A stretch of DNA of 64,000 nucleotides from Opisthocomus hoazin (GCF_030867145.1 NC_134426.1:7998001-8062000); one strand, 5' to 3'; shown: positions 46,149 to 58,371, counted from the first letter of the stretch. Notes: generated from the letters alone by a model not told the origin. A program made the numbers and translations.

Positions 46149-48576
46149 CGTTGTGTGACTCATGGAGTAATAGACTTTGGGAAATGGGCAGAATAATTAT
46201 CCAAAGAGTGCTTTAAGGCAGCTGCTGTTACTGCAGCCCTGAAAAAAGGCGGCTCTCAGAGCATCCTCTGGTGCAGGAAGGGTTCGATGCCTCGCCAAAC
46301 GGAGGGGGCTGCGCGGGCTCACACTGCGTATGTGCTTTAGGGCTTGCAGCAGAGTCCTGAAAGACGCGAGCAGGATCGGCTCGGTGCTTGCTGTTACCGG
46401 CCAAAGTCTGCACACATTTAAGCGAGCAAACAGAGTACGCAACATTCCTATCTTTTCCTAGGGACTGTTATTAAAGACAACAAATAAGTTAGTCTAAACC
46501 CCAATACCTAGCCATTTTTAAACAATTTTTAATTTATGCTTATGTTTTGATACTTCTCTACCTCTTTGGCTTTTTATTGTGGCTGCGTTGATTTGCTCAG
46601 TAGCAGATAAACTTATTCCTTTTCTTTTTGTGTTGGCTTTCTTAAGTGACTGTCATTACCATTAATGTTTGACGTAATGAATTTAGGATTCTCTAAATGC
46701 AGTAGTCTTTATCAACAAGATAGTTCCTTACCGAGATTGCCAACAGTGAATGAACACAACAGTCTGTTTCCCATTAAAAAGTGCCATTTGGCACAAATTT
46801 GGTGTCTGTTCTTAACTCCAATTCTTTATATCAGTCCTTCAGCAGCCTGTAATTGATTGCCGGCAGCCTATAATTACGTATGCTGCCCCAGCACAGATAG
46901 CTCAGCAGATGTCTTGCTGGTCTCTCAGATCAAAATGAGTATTTTTAAATCAATAGAAGTACCTCTGACAGTACCATGCCCATCTCTTTATGATAATATT
47001 GAAAACTTACTTTCTTTAATATAATTTATTCACATTTGAGGATTTAAAAATTTGAGTATGTAGTTCTGTTCCTTCCGTTGAAAGAAGTTGCTGGTTCTTC
47101 CTTAGCATAGCATCTAAGCGCGTCTGTAATCTCAAAGCTTGTATTTGCAGGACAGTCTGTTTCTGGGTCTGCAAAAACATTATGTAATTTAGTTCGTACT
47201 GCTCAGTTTACTTTTTTTTAATTCCAGATAACATTGTATTTGCTTTAGCACACTGCTTCTTTCGGTCGCTATGTATACATACACTTTTGTGTGTATACCT
47301 ATGTTTTTATTACATATAAAGAGAGACATAGACACAAAAAATTTGCAGGGAAGTGTAAGATATTGTTTTCTCTGTACAGAAAAAAAATGCAGGCAGAGTG
47401 AGACTGCTTCCAATCAACCACGTTGTTAAGCTAAAAGCAAATTACCTTTATTCCTTAGGAATGAGGTTTAACTGTTGGCACAGAAGTTAGAAACCCACCA
47501 TTTTTAGTATGTAGAAGCTGAAACTGTACTTTGTTAGGAGACACAGAAGTTCTGCATCCTGAGGTCTTTTTGCTGCCGGTGAGTTCCGGCCAGCAGGGTG
47601 AGGAGCAGGCTGGACAGCTGGCTCTGGCTTGGTGGTCTGTGGGAGACCGACCCCATCCCTGCCATGTGCTCCACCAGTTGGTGTACTGAGCCTTAACCCT
47701 GCAGGATTCGGCATCTGCGTGGCATGAGCGGGCTCTCCAGGTGCCTGTGGGTGTGGGTGGAGGCATAGCACGAGGCTGAAGAAAGGAAAAATGCATGCTG
47801 AGAAGGTGGCCTGTGAACGCTTTGCGAGGGCTGGTAGCTTCAGAGACTAGCAGTGCTGCTAAATCTGTGAAAAATGATAAAGTGGGGACGGCAGTGTTCT
47901 GCTGAACCCATGCGAGGTCCGTGGCATCGACTGTGTGAGGCTCAGCTGGCACCTATGGGTGCTGCTGGCCACGCTTGAAGAGCACGGGATGGTACCTGCA
48001 TCTGGTGAAGGTGAGCACCCTCTGGGGGGCTTCACCAATACCCGGCCAGAAGTCACTGCGGTACGACCCCGTGCTTGTGAGTCGATGGCTGGGGTTTGCT
48101 TCCCGGCTGCTGCTCCAACTGGTAGCCACGAGCGAGTGTGAGTGAGTGTGTGAGTGAGTGAGTGAGTGTGTGACGTGAAGAGTTACCTGCTAATAACAGT
48201 ATTCTATTGATCCCATCGATAACAGCAAAGGCCAAAAGGCATCCTCAGAAACAGTGATTGTCTACCCCTCTGCACCCAGTCCTGTTCGGTAAAAGGGAAT
48301 GTACGACATGTGCGTGATCAGTAATTGAAATAAATGGAGAAAAATCGCTTACCCTTGAACATAGCAGCGTTCCCCCTTTTACTGCTTTTAGCTCTCTTAA
48401 TAGTCTGAGGCCGCAAGGTTGGAGCAGCCGCATGATCTCAACCGATCCCTCAAGCTGAGTGGTTAATATTAATAAATCTGCGGCGTATCTACAGCGAATT
48501 TGAGGGGAATCTTAATTCTCTAAGACAGCAAGATGAACCTTCACCAAAAATACAAGCAAATGTTTTCCTTTTGAAG
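46149..48576. other. Intergenic, AT-rich, no gene recognised
   Basis: Contains the weak ATTAAA at 46470-46475 and a GAGT/GTGA microsatellite at 48131-48172, nothing else that I can support. Confidence 0.5.
48131..48172 (+). repeat. GAGT/GTGT microsatellite
   Basis: Repeated GAGT and GTGA units, slightly impure. Confidence 0.85.
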
Positions 48577-48674
48577 GATGAACAGCTCAAAGAGGAGATC
48601 TCCGAGTATCAGAAGAGCGAGAAGCAAGGACTCCTGTTGCCTGCGCCAGCCGAGACCGAAGAAGTCGCAGCGTG
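48577..48674 (+). pseudogene. Coiled-coil exon fragment cut by ERV3
   Basis: Acceptor ttgaag, then an open frame DEQLKEEISEYQKSEKQGLL to PAETEEVAA that runs into the LTR at 48675. The rest of the exon is not on the far side of ERV3. Its style resembles the ANKRD26-like gene just upstream, which already has a stop at 46148, so it may be a second gene copy or a displaced exon. Confidence 0.5.
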
Positions 48675-49050
48675 TGTGGAGTCCTGGCTGGACGAGAGGG
48701 GACACAGTTTGGTGCTGTTGAGCAACCCAGGCTTGGTAATGGAGACAGACCTTGAAAGCAGCGAACACGGAACACTGCTACAGAAGTAGAGTGGCAAACA
48801 CGGAACACTGGAGCAGGTGGACTGCCACGTTGTTGCTTCCTGCCTTATCATCACTTCCGCATCGAGATGCAGCTCTGCACCAATCACAGCGAGTTGTAGC
48901 TATTTTGACTATATATGGTTAAGATAACTAACCAATCAGAGGCTGTAACTGCTTTGCTATATAAACCTTGTTTTGCTGACTAATAAAGGAGAACGACCAT
49001 ACTCACATTGAGATTTCATTGTTACTCCGGGTCCGTCTCCCACTCCAACA
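48675..49050 (+). repeat. ERV3 5' LTR
   Basis: Starts TGTGGAGTCC and ends CTCCAACA. CCAAT box at 48932-48936, TATATAAA at 48958-48965, AATAAA at 48982-48987, a compact promoter and polyadenylation layout. It replaces the second half of a coding exon. Confidence 0.9.
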
Positions 49051-49052
49051 AC

Positions 49053-49071
49053 TGGTAGCAGAGGATGGTTT
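49053..49071 (+). other. ERV3 primer binding site for initiator tRNA-Met
   Basis: TGGTAGCAGAGGATGGTTT starts two bases after the LTR. It is complementary to the 3' end of initiator tRNA-Met including CCA. Confidence 0.85.
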
Positions 49072-49290
49072 AGTTTCCTGCGGCAAAAAATGATTCATCT
49101 TCCTGCAGAATCTCCGAGTCTGAGGTAAGCAGCTAGAGGAGGGGAGTGGGAAAACAACGGCTGGGAGTGGTGCTGCCTGGGTGCAGCGTCGCAGGACAGA
49201 CACGGACGGCCGCCTCCCAGGGAGTAAACGAGCCCCACTGGTGCTGCCTGGCGCAGCTAAAATTGAACGTGGAGGCCGGGGTCGCAAGCA

Positions 49291-49877
49291 TGGAGATAGA
49301 GGCTGCGGCAACGTTGCTCGTCGGTATGCTCTCTAAGAGAGGAATAGACGCAACGGCAAAGCAACTCGTGAAGTTGATTGGGCCGGGGAGGAGATGGGAT
49401 CCACACTGATATAGGAAGAGTCAGCAGTGGTTAAGCTCCTCCAACCCATTCTCTCCGTGAGAGGGTTACAATATGACTCAGCTACCTTGAAGTTTCTGTT
49501 GCTGTTGCACGGAGAAAGGACTTAAGCCGTTACTTCTGCTTTCGCTACATTAACACCCGAGGGAGGGACCTGCTTGGCAACAACTCTGCTGTTTCAGGGT
49601 CCTAGCCTCCCTATGCCACCTGTGAAAGCAGGAGGGGGTCCGAGTCAGCAGCCCGTGGAGGAAGGGAAACCTGCGGTCCAGGAAAAGTAGTACGCGCGGC
49701 GAGACACACTGACACAGGGGTTTCCACCCCCACCACCAGAGTCACCACCACAGCCACCGTACCGCGGAGAGGTATTTGCTGAGGCGCCACCACCCGCAGG
49801 TCGGCCGGGCGCCGCCACTGCCCCTTCCAATCATCCCACATCCCCAAATCGTGTACCGCGGTATCCTCCACTTCCTC

Positions 49878-49880
<3 letters not shown>
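49291..49880 (+). pseudogene. gag: ERV3 gag remnant
   Basis: A matrix-like start MEIEAAATLLVGMLSKRGID is followed by stops, then a Pro-rich stretch with QPPY at about 49735-49860. It ends in a run of 32 As (49881-49912). Confidence 0.6.

Positions 49881-49912
<32 letters not shown>
49881..49912 (+). repeat. A32 homopolymer
   Basis: Thirty-two As inside the gag remnant. Confidence 0.95.
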
Positions 49913-49914
<2 letters not shown>

Positions 49915-50709
49915 GGCCAGAGTCATTCAGAAAAGTCCTTTTGTTACAAATGTACCACCTGAAGAAAGCCGTGAGCAGGGACTGGGTCTGTTTCCCCCCC
50001 CCCGGGCTCGCTGGAGGATGGGATAGTCACCTAGAAAGGAGCGAAAGCTCCATCAAAAAACTTTTACAGTGAAGTTTGAAAGAACAAAGTCTTGCAGTTT
50101 AAAATCCCTGAGAAAATCATTACTTGGAAATCAGTGCATACAGCTTTAAATGCTCTAAAACTTACAGAGACTATCTTAGAAGCAGCTGCTACTCCTCCAC
50201 TGTTATCTCACAAGCAAGGACAGAGTGCAGTCTGTTGAAATTTAACCCTACATACGACGAAATTCCTATCGAACATGAGAAATGCGGGAAGTAAATCTGC
50301 CAGAACCTGACGATCCTTTGAATCCAGAGAAATGGGAAGTGGGGTGTAAAAATCCGGCATCCCAAAAGTGCACGACAGGGTCTCTCGACAGCAATTGGCA
50401 TACCCGACCTGAGATCAAAACGAGGTGAATTCCAACATAAAACTGCACGGTCCCTCAGATGCTGTACAGCCGCCGCGCCAGCAGTCACCGCATCGAACGG
50501 GTCAGCAAACCTTACACCTGGTGGGGCACATGGCTTCCCCCGGGCAACCGGCGGCACAGTTCCCCCCCACCCCTCCCCTTTTTCCCACCCCCCCCTTTCC
50601 CTCAATCCCAGCGCGCCGGCCCATTCCGGCCAGCCCAGAAGCGGCGTGGCAAGAACCATCTTTCTGACATTCAAGGACTTGGTTACAAAAAAATGTATAC
50701 AATTCAATT

Positions 50710-52503
50710 ACTGCAGTAGAATTCCTTGTGAACAAACAGCTGGACTTTATTATCTTTCCAAGGTTCAGATGGTCTATCTAGATTATGTTATTCACTCTGC
50801 TGAAAGGTGAAAATATTGACATTACGACTGAAGAGTTGTCCCCTCTATTTACTTTGTCAAAAAGGACTCAGATTTATTATTTTCCTGAAGATCAATGCCA
50901 AAAGCAAAAACTGTTCTACAAAAGATTTCAGATTGAATTGCAATTGCCTTTACCTTCAGAATTAATGTCGAATTGCCAACAAATTTGTATATCATTTATG
51001 AAGGTTTTGTTTTACAGCCTTACCCTCTTTTCGATCAGTGGTGTGTTAACACGCAGCAGTTGAAGACTCTGGAATGAATCTCTTTGTCTCATACGCCCAT
51101 GAAAACATTGACTTCAAAGGTACACATCATAGTGTCCTTAATAGCACAAGGTTGGAATCACTGTCAGCAAGTTGATATTATTTGCCTGCTGCTGGCTAAA
51201 GATGACTTTGTCGCTTTAAACAGTGAATCCTTATCACTGCAAGCCGCTCTAGCTGATTATTTAAATAACATACGTTATACCCTTCCACAAAATAAGCTGT
51301 TACATTCCCTTTCTCTAATTTCATTGCAGCGAAAAAAACAACGTGTTTCTGTTCCTATTAAAGGAGCACGAATAGTGTTTTGGAAACAAACAAATTCATC
51401 AGATTAACAATCATCTATTTTAGTCATTGAAGGATCCACACAAATTTTTAAGCTATCAGCGGCCTTGCACTTTTTTTCAATTGTTTTCGACTGAACCACT
51501 CAATGTTGTCACAGATTCTGCATGTTGTGAGTATTGTTCAATGCATTGCAGATGAAATTGCTATTGAAATTAGAAAATCGTGTACGTGTATATTTTATAA
51601 TGCATATATAGTTACATACTACTCTACTAAAACCAATAACTGAAGAAAAAGTTGTAGCAGATAAATTGACAATGGCAGCAGTACTGCCACACGGTTTCAA
51701 GCAAGCCCGATTATCTCATGACTTCTTTCATCAAAACGCCTCTTCCTTGCATAAACAATTTGCTTTGCCCCAGGGGCAAGCTACAAAAAATGTTCATGCA
51801 TGCCCTGATTGTCAATGTATTACACCCGTACCATCGTGTGCAGGAGGGAACCCTCGTGGTTTACGAGCTGATGAGTTGTGGCAAAGTGATGTTCCACATA
51901 TATCAACATTTGGTCGACTGCATTGTGTACGTTAGTGTGGATACTTTCTCAGGATTTCTGGTAGCCACGGCACATACGGGAGAAAAGGAACGTTTCACGG
52001 ACAATTTCTGTTTTCCTACAGGACTGGAGTATACAATGTGTTACAGGTATACAACATTCTTCTACTGCACAAGCCATTGTCGAAAGTGTCCACGGGACCC
52101 TCAAAGCTATGCTAAATAAACAAAAAAGGGGGAATCCTATGGGCAGTGTTACCCCACAGGAACAGTTAATGTACTTAATTTTTAAAATCGTTCTGATGAC
52201 CAATTATTTACAACAGCAGCTGACCGTCAATTCGGGATGGTCGCTCCATTTGTGGTTCGACCAAAAGTATGGTATAAAGAATTTGGGGAATCACAATGGA
52301 CAGGTCCTGTAGAACTAATAATGTGGGGAAGAGGGTATGCGTGTGTTCTTCTTTCAACAGGCCCTCGATGGTTACCGGCAAAATATGTGAAGCTATATCA
52401 TGAGCTGAAAGAACGTAACGCAGAATCCGATGCCAGAGGTGACCACGCTCACTCTCAGGGAGCAACCTCTGACGTGGAAGCAGAAGAGACCCACTCTGGA
52501 TGA
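50710..52503 (+). pseudogene. pol: ERV3 pol remnant (RT connection, RNase H, integrase)
   Basis: Pieces in several frames. 50785-50900 resembles the end of RT. 51330-51540 resembles RNase H, with PLNVVTDSA. 51660-51900 carries the integrase zinc finger (HDFFHQNASSLHKQF, then CPDC) and the tryptophan before the catalytic core. 51930-52130 carries VDTFSGFLVATAHTGEK and AIVESVHGTLKAMLNK. 52270-52503 carries the C-terminal domain (GPVELIMWGRGYACV) and a stop. It encoded genome copying and integration but is disrupted many times. Confidence 0.82.
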
Positions 52504-52803
52504 TCCTGTTACACAGGGAACACTGAAAAAATTGCAGCAAATGCAAGTATTCTGATGACTGCAGTGGGTGCACCACCCACACCAATTAATACATTCCTTG
52601 CATATTTGGCAATTATCTCCCACAACAGCTTTTGTATAACGAAGCAATCTTGGAGGACACGGTATACGCAATTTTAGAACTGCATCTGCACAAGAGCAAA
52701 GGTCAACTAGCAGACACCGTGAGGAAAAGTATAAACCTTCACCTGAGGGCTCCTGACAACTGCCTAGAGGTGCCAATATGCATGTACAAAAGACATTAAT
52801 ATT

Positions 52804-52832
52804 AAAAAAAAAAAAAAAAAAGGGGGGGGGGG
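52804..52832 (+). repeat. A18-G11 purine tract
   Basis: Eighteen As followed by eleven Gs between the pol and env remnants. It looks like an expanded polypurine tract. Confidence 0.9.
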
Positions 52833-54269
52833 AGAAATGGAGAATGATACGTACTTTGCAGAAATGTAATGATTATGTATGTTAACATGGCATAAATATC
52901 TAGTAAGAGTGTCTTTTCGGTACACACATTTGAGTAGAACTATTCCCTGTGCGTTCAGTACTGCAGTAAAGAATGCCTGCTTTCTAGAACTCCAACATTA
53001 AGTTTTAGGAAGTTAATTATTTTGCTGCTTTCTAGTAATAGATTTTGGGTACCCAGGTAGGACGCTGCTCTTGAACTTCAATGGTCCGAGGGATTGCAGG
53101 ACCTCCAGCCGGCACCGAGGGATTCTCAGGGAGAACCTCTGATCACTGGACCAAAAAGTTCTGAGCATGAATCATTAATAAGGCAAAGGCATTCTTCCAG
53201 TATTGTTTTTTGTTGCCTATTTGTTAGTCATAGTAAAAGCTTCACAGCATTGAGCTATATCCCTGACGAGAAGGGAAAGTGTCCTTTCTAATCCAAAATT
53301 GAAAAGAGAGTACTCTTCCTGAAACTGAAGCTTGGGAATTTGTCTGGTAAATGTTGAATATTATTGTAAGTCCTGTCTTTGCAATATTTGGATTTATGCT
53401 GAAAACTTGGTGTGCCTGTGTGTGTGTGCGGTCGCGACCATGAACGTGTGATTTTATGTTACCGTGTTTGTATTTCTGTGATCTGATGGATTTATTTGGT
53501 TTCTGTGATCTAAAGGATTTGTCTGGACTAAGTAACTGTTTTGTGTCTTTTGGTTTGGTAAGTTCTGCAGGTATTGACTATTTCTGGTTTTTGACTTTAG
53601 ATTGTTGTATTTGGACTCTGATTTATCAAAACTTCGGAAGCATTTGATGCAGCAGGGAATAGATGTGGTGATGTTTGCAGCTTTATGCTTTTATGTACAT
53701 TAATTTTAGCCTATATAGTTCATGAGTCATAGTTCTAGGTACATTGATCTTAACCTAGGTAATTAATATCGATAGCCAATACTAAATGTTATGGATGTTT
53801 GTATATATGATAAGTATACCTATAACCCAAGTGCAAATTTACTGAGCTCATATTATTGATACACTGCTATTTCGATGCCTGACGTGGTGAGATGCATTCC
53901 CTCCCATTGACAATAATGATATGTTGTGGTCAAGCGGTACTTTAGTCCCACCATCCACACAGGAAGAAAATTGGATACAAGTAAATCCAGCAAGAAAATT
54001 GAATACAAGTAAACCAATCTACACCAATATGCTAGGTAACAGATTTACCATCAGTATGAATCATTCTCAAGTTAATTTAATCTTTCTTTATATCCAGCAG
54101 GTTGTGGTATGCACTTCACATCTCTATGTCTTCAACTAGCATTTGTGTTCTCTTATCTGTTAGTATTGTAGTTTGTGTGGGCCTCTGAAAGAGTGGTAGC
54201 AAGCTGAAGACCAAAATTAATGTCAGTTCTCATCATCATCAACAACCTCATCAACTATACCTGGCTTGC
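52833..54269 (+). other. ERV3 interior without recognisable frame
   Basis: AT-rich; the surface Env subunit would be expected here. Only short frames are seen. Confidence 0.5.
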
Positions 54270-54428
54270 TCAAAAAACAAAAAAGGGGAATTGTGGAGTC
54301 CTGGCTGGACGTGAGGGGACATAGTTTGGTGCTGTTGAGCAACCCAGGCTTGGTAACGGAGACAGACCTTGAAAGTAGCGAACACGGAACACTGCTACAG
54401 AAGTAGAGTGGCGAACACGGAACGCTGG
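54270..54428 (+). repeat. Extra polypurine tract and partial LTR inside ERV3
   Basis: AAAAAAGGGGAAT followed by TGTGGAGTCCTGG and about 135 bp of LTR, ending abruptly at CGCTGGG. It is more similar to the 5' LTR than the outer 3' LTR is. Confidence 0.85.
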
Positions 54429-54868
54429 GCAGAGAAGCAAGCCAGTGTTACCACAAAAGTCTTGCAATCCCTGCTAGAAGATCAGAGTAGTCTACGACAT
54501 GCGGTATTGCAAAATAGAGCCGCAATTGATTTTTTACTGCTGGCCCAGGGACATGATTGTGAGGATTTCGAAAGCATGTGCTGTATGAACTTCTCCGATC
54601 ATAATAAGTCCATCCACAAGCAATTTTAATGGCTTGAACAGCACGCCAATCAAATACAACAAAGCCAGGGATTTTTTGATGGATTTCTCACCTCGCTCTT
54701 TGGTAATCTGCCCGCTTGGCTTAACGGTTTAATTATAGAAATTTTGCGCATATGTATCGTGTTACTTGCTGTTGGAGTTATAATATGTATTTGCTTTAGC
54801 TGTCTTAAAAAGGCTCTCTCCAAGATGACGAAGCAAACCTGGCTTGCTCAAAAACAAGAAGGGGGAAT
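54429..54868 (+). pseudogene. env: ERV3 env transmembrane subunit remnant, alpharetrovirus-like
   Basis: Reads [16 protein letters not shown], then [16 protein letters not shown] and the CEDFESMCC disulfide motif (C, six residues, CC), then a stop. The rest, in pieces, has a membrane anchor rich in Ile, Val and Leu (about 54740-54815) and a Lys-rich cytoplasmic end. The heptad and cysteine motif are those of alpharetrovirus TM proteins, which mediate fusion. There is no surface subunit, and stops prevent function. Confidence 0.85.
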
Positions 54869-55278
54869 TGTGGAGTCCTGGCTGGACGAGAGGGGACATA
54901 GTTTGGTGCGTTGAGCAACCCAGGTTCCGATCCGGAGGTGAGCCTTGGGAGCGACTGACACGGAACCCTGCTGGGAAGGCAGCGCGATGAGCTCGGGACT
55001 CTGGAGCAGGGGGAACGTCACCGTTTCCTGCCACACTATCACTTCCTTCCTGCCACGTTGTTTTTTCCTGCCACAGTACTGTTTTCACTTCGAGATGCAG
55101 CTCCGCACCGATCACAACGAGTTGCAGTAGTTTTGCCTATATATGGGTTGGGGGTTTAACCATTCAGATGCTGTAATAGTTTTGCTTTATAAACCTTGTT
55201 TTGCTGACTAATAAAGCTGTACGATCATACTCATATTGGGGTCACATCGTTACAACGGATCCGTAACCCACGCCTACA
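54869..55278 (+). repeat. ERV3 3' LTR, other subtype
   Basis: Preceded by a polypurine tract AGAAGGGGGAAT. Starts TGTGGAGTCC, ends CGCCTACA, TATA box TTTATAAA at 55186-55193, AATAAA at 55210-55215. The U3 differs strongly from the 5' LTR after the first 55 bp or so. Confidence 0.88.
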
Positions 55279-55982
55279 TGTACTTCTCTGTTTCCCTATA
55301 TCTTTTTGATGTGTTTATTCCAAATCCCTTCTAGGTCATCTAATCTGCATTTTCAGTGGCCCCTGCTCAGGGCTGGCTTTAACTGAAAGTGAGTAAACTG
55401 AACTGAAAGGCACCTCAGCTGGGCATTTAAACAGACCCTACACGAGACGATGGCTCTCCGGAGGAGTTGTTGTTCTTGGTGGAGGCTTCACTCTTGAACC
55501 AAGTTGTATGAAAAATCTGAATGTGGCTACATCAATGGCAAGCGAAATGGAAATGATCTCAAAAGAGAAGGACTGTACAGGTAGCCCAGGAAAGTAAAGG
55601 CTGAAAGGGCACATAGGCTGTCTGCAAAGAGGTGTCATTTCTGGCTTTGGCACTGATTACATAAAAGTGTTTGGAAAAGATACATTGGCCATCTGCTGTC
55701 TTGTGCCTCTTCAGGGGCTCCAGCTGACCCACTGCTTGGTGTCATTCCTCATCAATACTGCTCAAGGGCTGATCCTTTATTCTTTGTGAGGAGAAACCAA
55801 GTACAGATTATGTTTGCTTTCAGAAATGTGTTTTATATGACATGCAAGGGTCTTCCCAGCCACGTGTTCAGGAGTGTCATGCCCAAGCACCAGGACCACC
55901 TGAATCAGTGCGAAGGCATTTTGAGGGAAGCAGGAGGGGGCTGTGGGGAGGGGTGCTCAGCCGCTGGAGACATCCCTGTCCC

Positions 55983-56034
55983 AGAGGGGAGAGGAGGGGG
56001 AGGGGAGGGGAGGAGAGGGGAGGGGAGGCGAGGG
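55983..56034 (+). repeat. GGGGA-rich purine tract
   Basis: About 50 bp of G and A with repeated GAGGGG, able in principle to form a quadruplex or triplex. Confidence 0.85.
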
Positions 56035-58363
56035 ACCTTTTCAACAGTGGGTATCAGCCCCAGGCTGCATCCTGAGACACGCAGTCCTGTTGCCTGTGTG
56101 AGGACACAAGTGACGGCCGGCAGGATAAGAGGCTGGATGCTCTCGGGGCGGCTGCTGGGGCCAGACTGGTGATTTCCCACTGGGGCTGGGGCCTGGTTTT
56201 GCCCAAAATTTAGGTTACTGCCAGGAAGTGAGGCACGTGAACCAAGGCAGAACCCCGTGCTGCCGCCCAGACCCTTCCCCTCTGACACACTCAGACATCA
56301 GCCCCCCATGCCAGGGGTGCTACCCCATAGCAGCAAGCGGCAGGTCTGGTGGAGAGGAACCTTCTCCGTCTCCTGCCAAAGTTGTCCTCATCTTCTTGTT
56401 CCAGCTCCCCAGTGACACAGGCTGTTGCCTGCAGTCCGAGACAGGCAGCTCCCCCCATGCTAAGCCGCAAGGCCTCCATCCTGCTGACAAGTCTCTTTGC
56501 AAACCACAGGGTTCATTGCAAACAAAAACCACCGTGGAAAAAAAAAGCCCCCCAAAAGACCAAACCACCAAGTAACAGAGAACACGTATCTTGTGGCTCT
56601 GGGTTGGCCACATCCCCTGCTTGCTGGCTGTGAAGTTAGCTCAGCCTTTGGCCCAGATGATCACCCCGCAGAATGAGTAAGTCCAAGTGAGTGCCTCGGT
56701 GAGATGACCGATGGGCAGTTTAGCGACTGCACAAGGGTGGCTGATGCTCAGATGCGAGGGGCGGCACGCAGCAGCTGCTGCATTAGTGTGCATTTCACAC
56801 AGCCCTGCAGAGAGCCAGCTGGTGCAACCCCCGCTGCTTCTCCACCTGGCTCCCTTCCACGTTAATGCGGCCGGGAGGTGCCTTGCAGTGAGAAACGGGC
56901 TGTACGGTCACCAGTGGCCAGGGAAACCGGCCAGGACCCAGCCCTTTGAGACATCCCTGCGGTGGGGAGGTCCACCCTTCCCCAGCACTTACCTCCTGCT
57001 GCTGGGACGGGGGCTTCACAAGAGTTTGGTGGGGGAAGGAAGGACCTTCTGAGATGATGTGAGAGCTGGCACAGGCTGGGGATCACCCTCTGGAGAGCCA
57101 TGGGCAGAATGGGGATGTGTCCAGAGCACCCGGTGGGCACTTGGCATTGCATTCCCACCTCTGCTCTCCTCTGGCCTCCAGGACAGCTGTAAGAAGTCCT
57201 CAAGCCTCTCCCAAGGTTTTCAGCAGTGGGAAATAGCTGAGCTGTTGATTCCTCACGGCCCTTTTCATCCTCTAGGTAGGTGCACAGTTTGGGACACGGC
57301 TGGGGCCCCACCAGCTACCCCTCCATGGGAGCAGGGAGCACCCCATGCCACCCACCAGACAGAGGAGAGGAAGCAGTGCTGGCAGCAGCATGTCTCCTTG
57401 GCCCAGCAGGTGGGCAGAGGGGACATCCTGGAGGCAGAGGGAAGGAAGGCACTTATTCCAGCTCCGGGGGAAAGAGCATCTGAAAGAGCATCCTCAAAAC
57501 GCTCAACAATGTTTTGCCTTAAAACAATGGCTTATAAAAAAAAAAAGCCAGCCATCACTCTCCCATGGCCAGGAGCTGACGTTCTGGGACCATGAGCATT
57601 CCCAGTCTTTGCAATCCTCTTCTCATGCATGATCCCACAAGTAGCTCTGGAGCCATCTCTCCCCGGACAAGTCCCAACTCGGAGGCTGTTACAGCAGCGA
57701 TTCGATACGGAGGTATCCTGATGGCCTTTGCTGAAGACAGCCCACTCATGGAGCAGCACGGTCCCATGGATCTCCTGGTGGCCCTCCCCACTGGAGACCT
57801 CTCCTCTCACGCCCATCTGGACACGGTCAGTCACTCGGTCCCAGTGCGTCCCTCCGGATCGGCATGGCCAGCGCAGGACAGCTCTGCCGGCTTCCTGGTA
57901 ATTGCAGGCACGCTCTGCCCAGCAGCCCGGGAACATCGTCAGCCCGAGGGGTGATTAGCGATGATTCAGGGGATTTCACCACAGCTGTGGAGGGAGACTG
58001 GCCAGTTTCTGCGGGCAGACGCAGCCTGGCCCACGCTTACTGAAACACCAGTTTTCCCACCCAAGATGACTTCACCACCCAGTGCCCTAAAACTGTCTCG
58101 TCTGCCTCTCGGAGCCATGGTCGCTTCCAGCTTTGTCCCAGGCCAGCGAAGGAGGAGAAACCCCCTCGGTGCCACAGCCAGTCCGCCACCTCCGTCAGGT
58201 CCCGCTGGCAGGGCTGGTGCCAGCACTGAACCTGCCTTGGGTTTTCCCTCTGGTTTCACTGCGCCTTGAACACGTGGCAGCGTTTGAACTGCAAACAACC
58301 GGTTTGAATTGGAGTGATATTTTATTATTCATCCAATACGTTAGGAAGCGTGAGAACAAAGTG

Positions 58364-58369
58364 CTTTAT
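58364..58369 (-). terminator. CKB: CKB polyadenylation signal candidate
   Basis: On the - strand AATAAA overlaps the ancestral stop codon region (TAG AAA TAA AGC). If used, the 3'UTR would be extremely short; a further downstream signal is possible. Confidence 0.4.
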
Positions 58370-58371
58370 TT

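Larger units (their letters stand above)
48675..55278 (+). mobile_element. ERV3: composite, degraded endogenous retrovirus
   Basis: 6.6 kb in + orientation with a 376-bp 5' LTR, an initiator tRNA-Met primer site, gag remnants, pol remnants (RNase H, integrase), a transmembrane Env remnant and a 3' LTR. Many stops and frameshifts. A second polypurine tract and partial LTR lie at 54270-54428, before the Env part. No target duplication flanks the outer LTRs. Integrase resembles betaretrovirus-like avian ERVs, and Env is alpharetrovirus-like. Confidence 0.9.
55279..58371. other. Intergenic, no gene recognised
   Basis: Between ERV3 and CKB. It contains the purine tract at 55983-56034 and many short open frames of no recognised family. 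The part next to CKB may include its 3'UTR. Confidence 0.5.
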
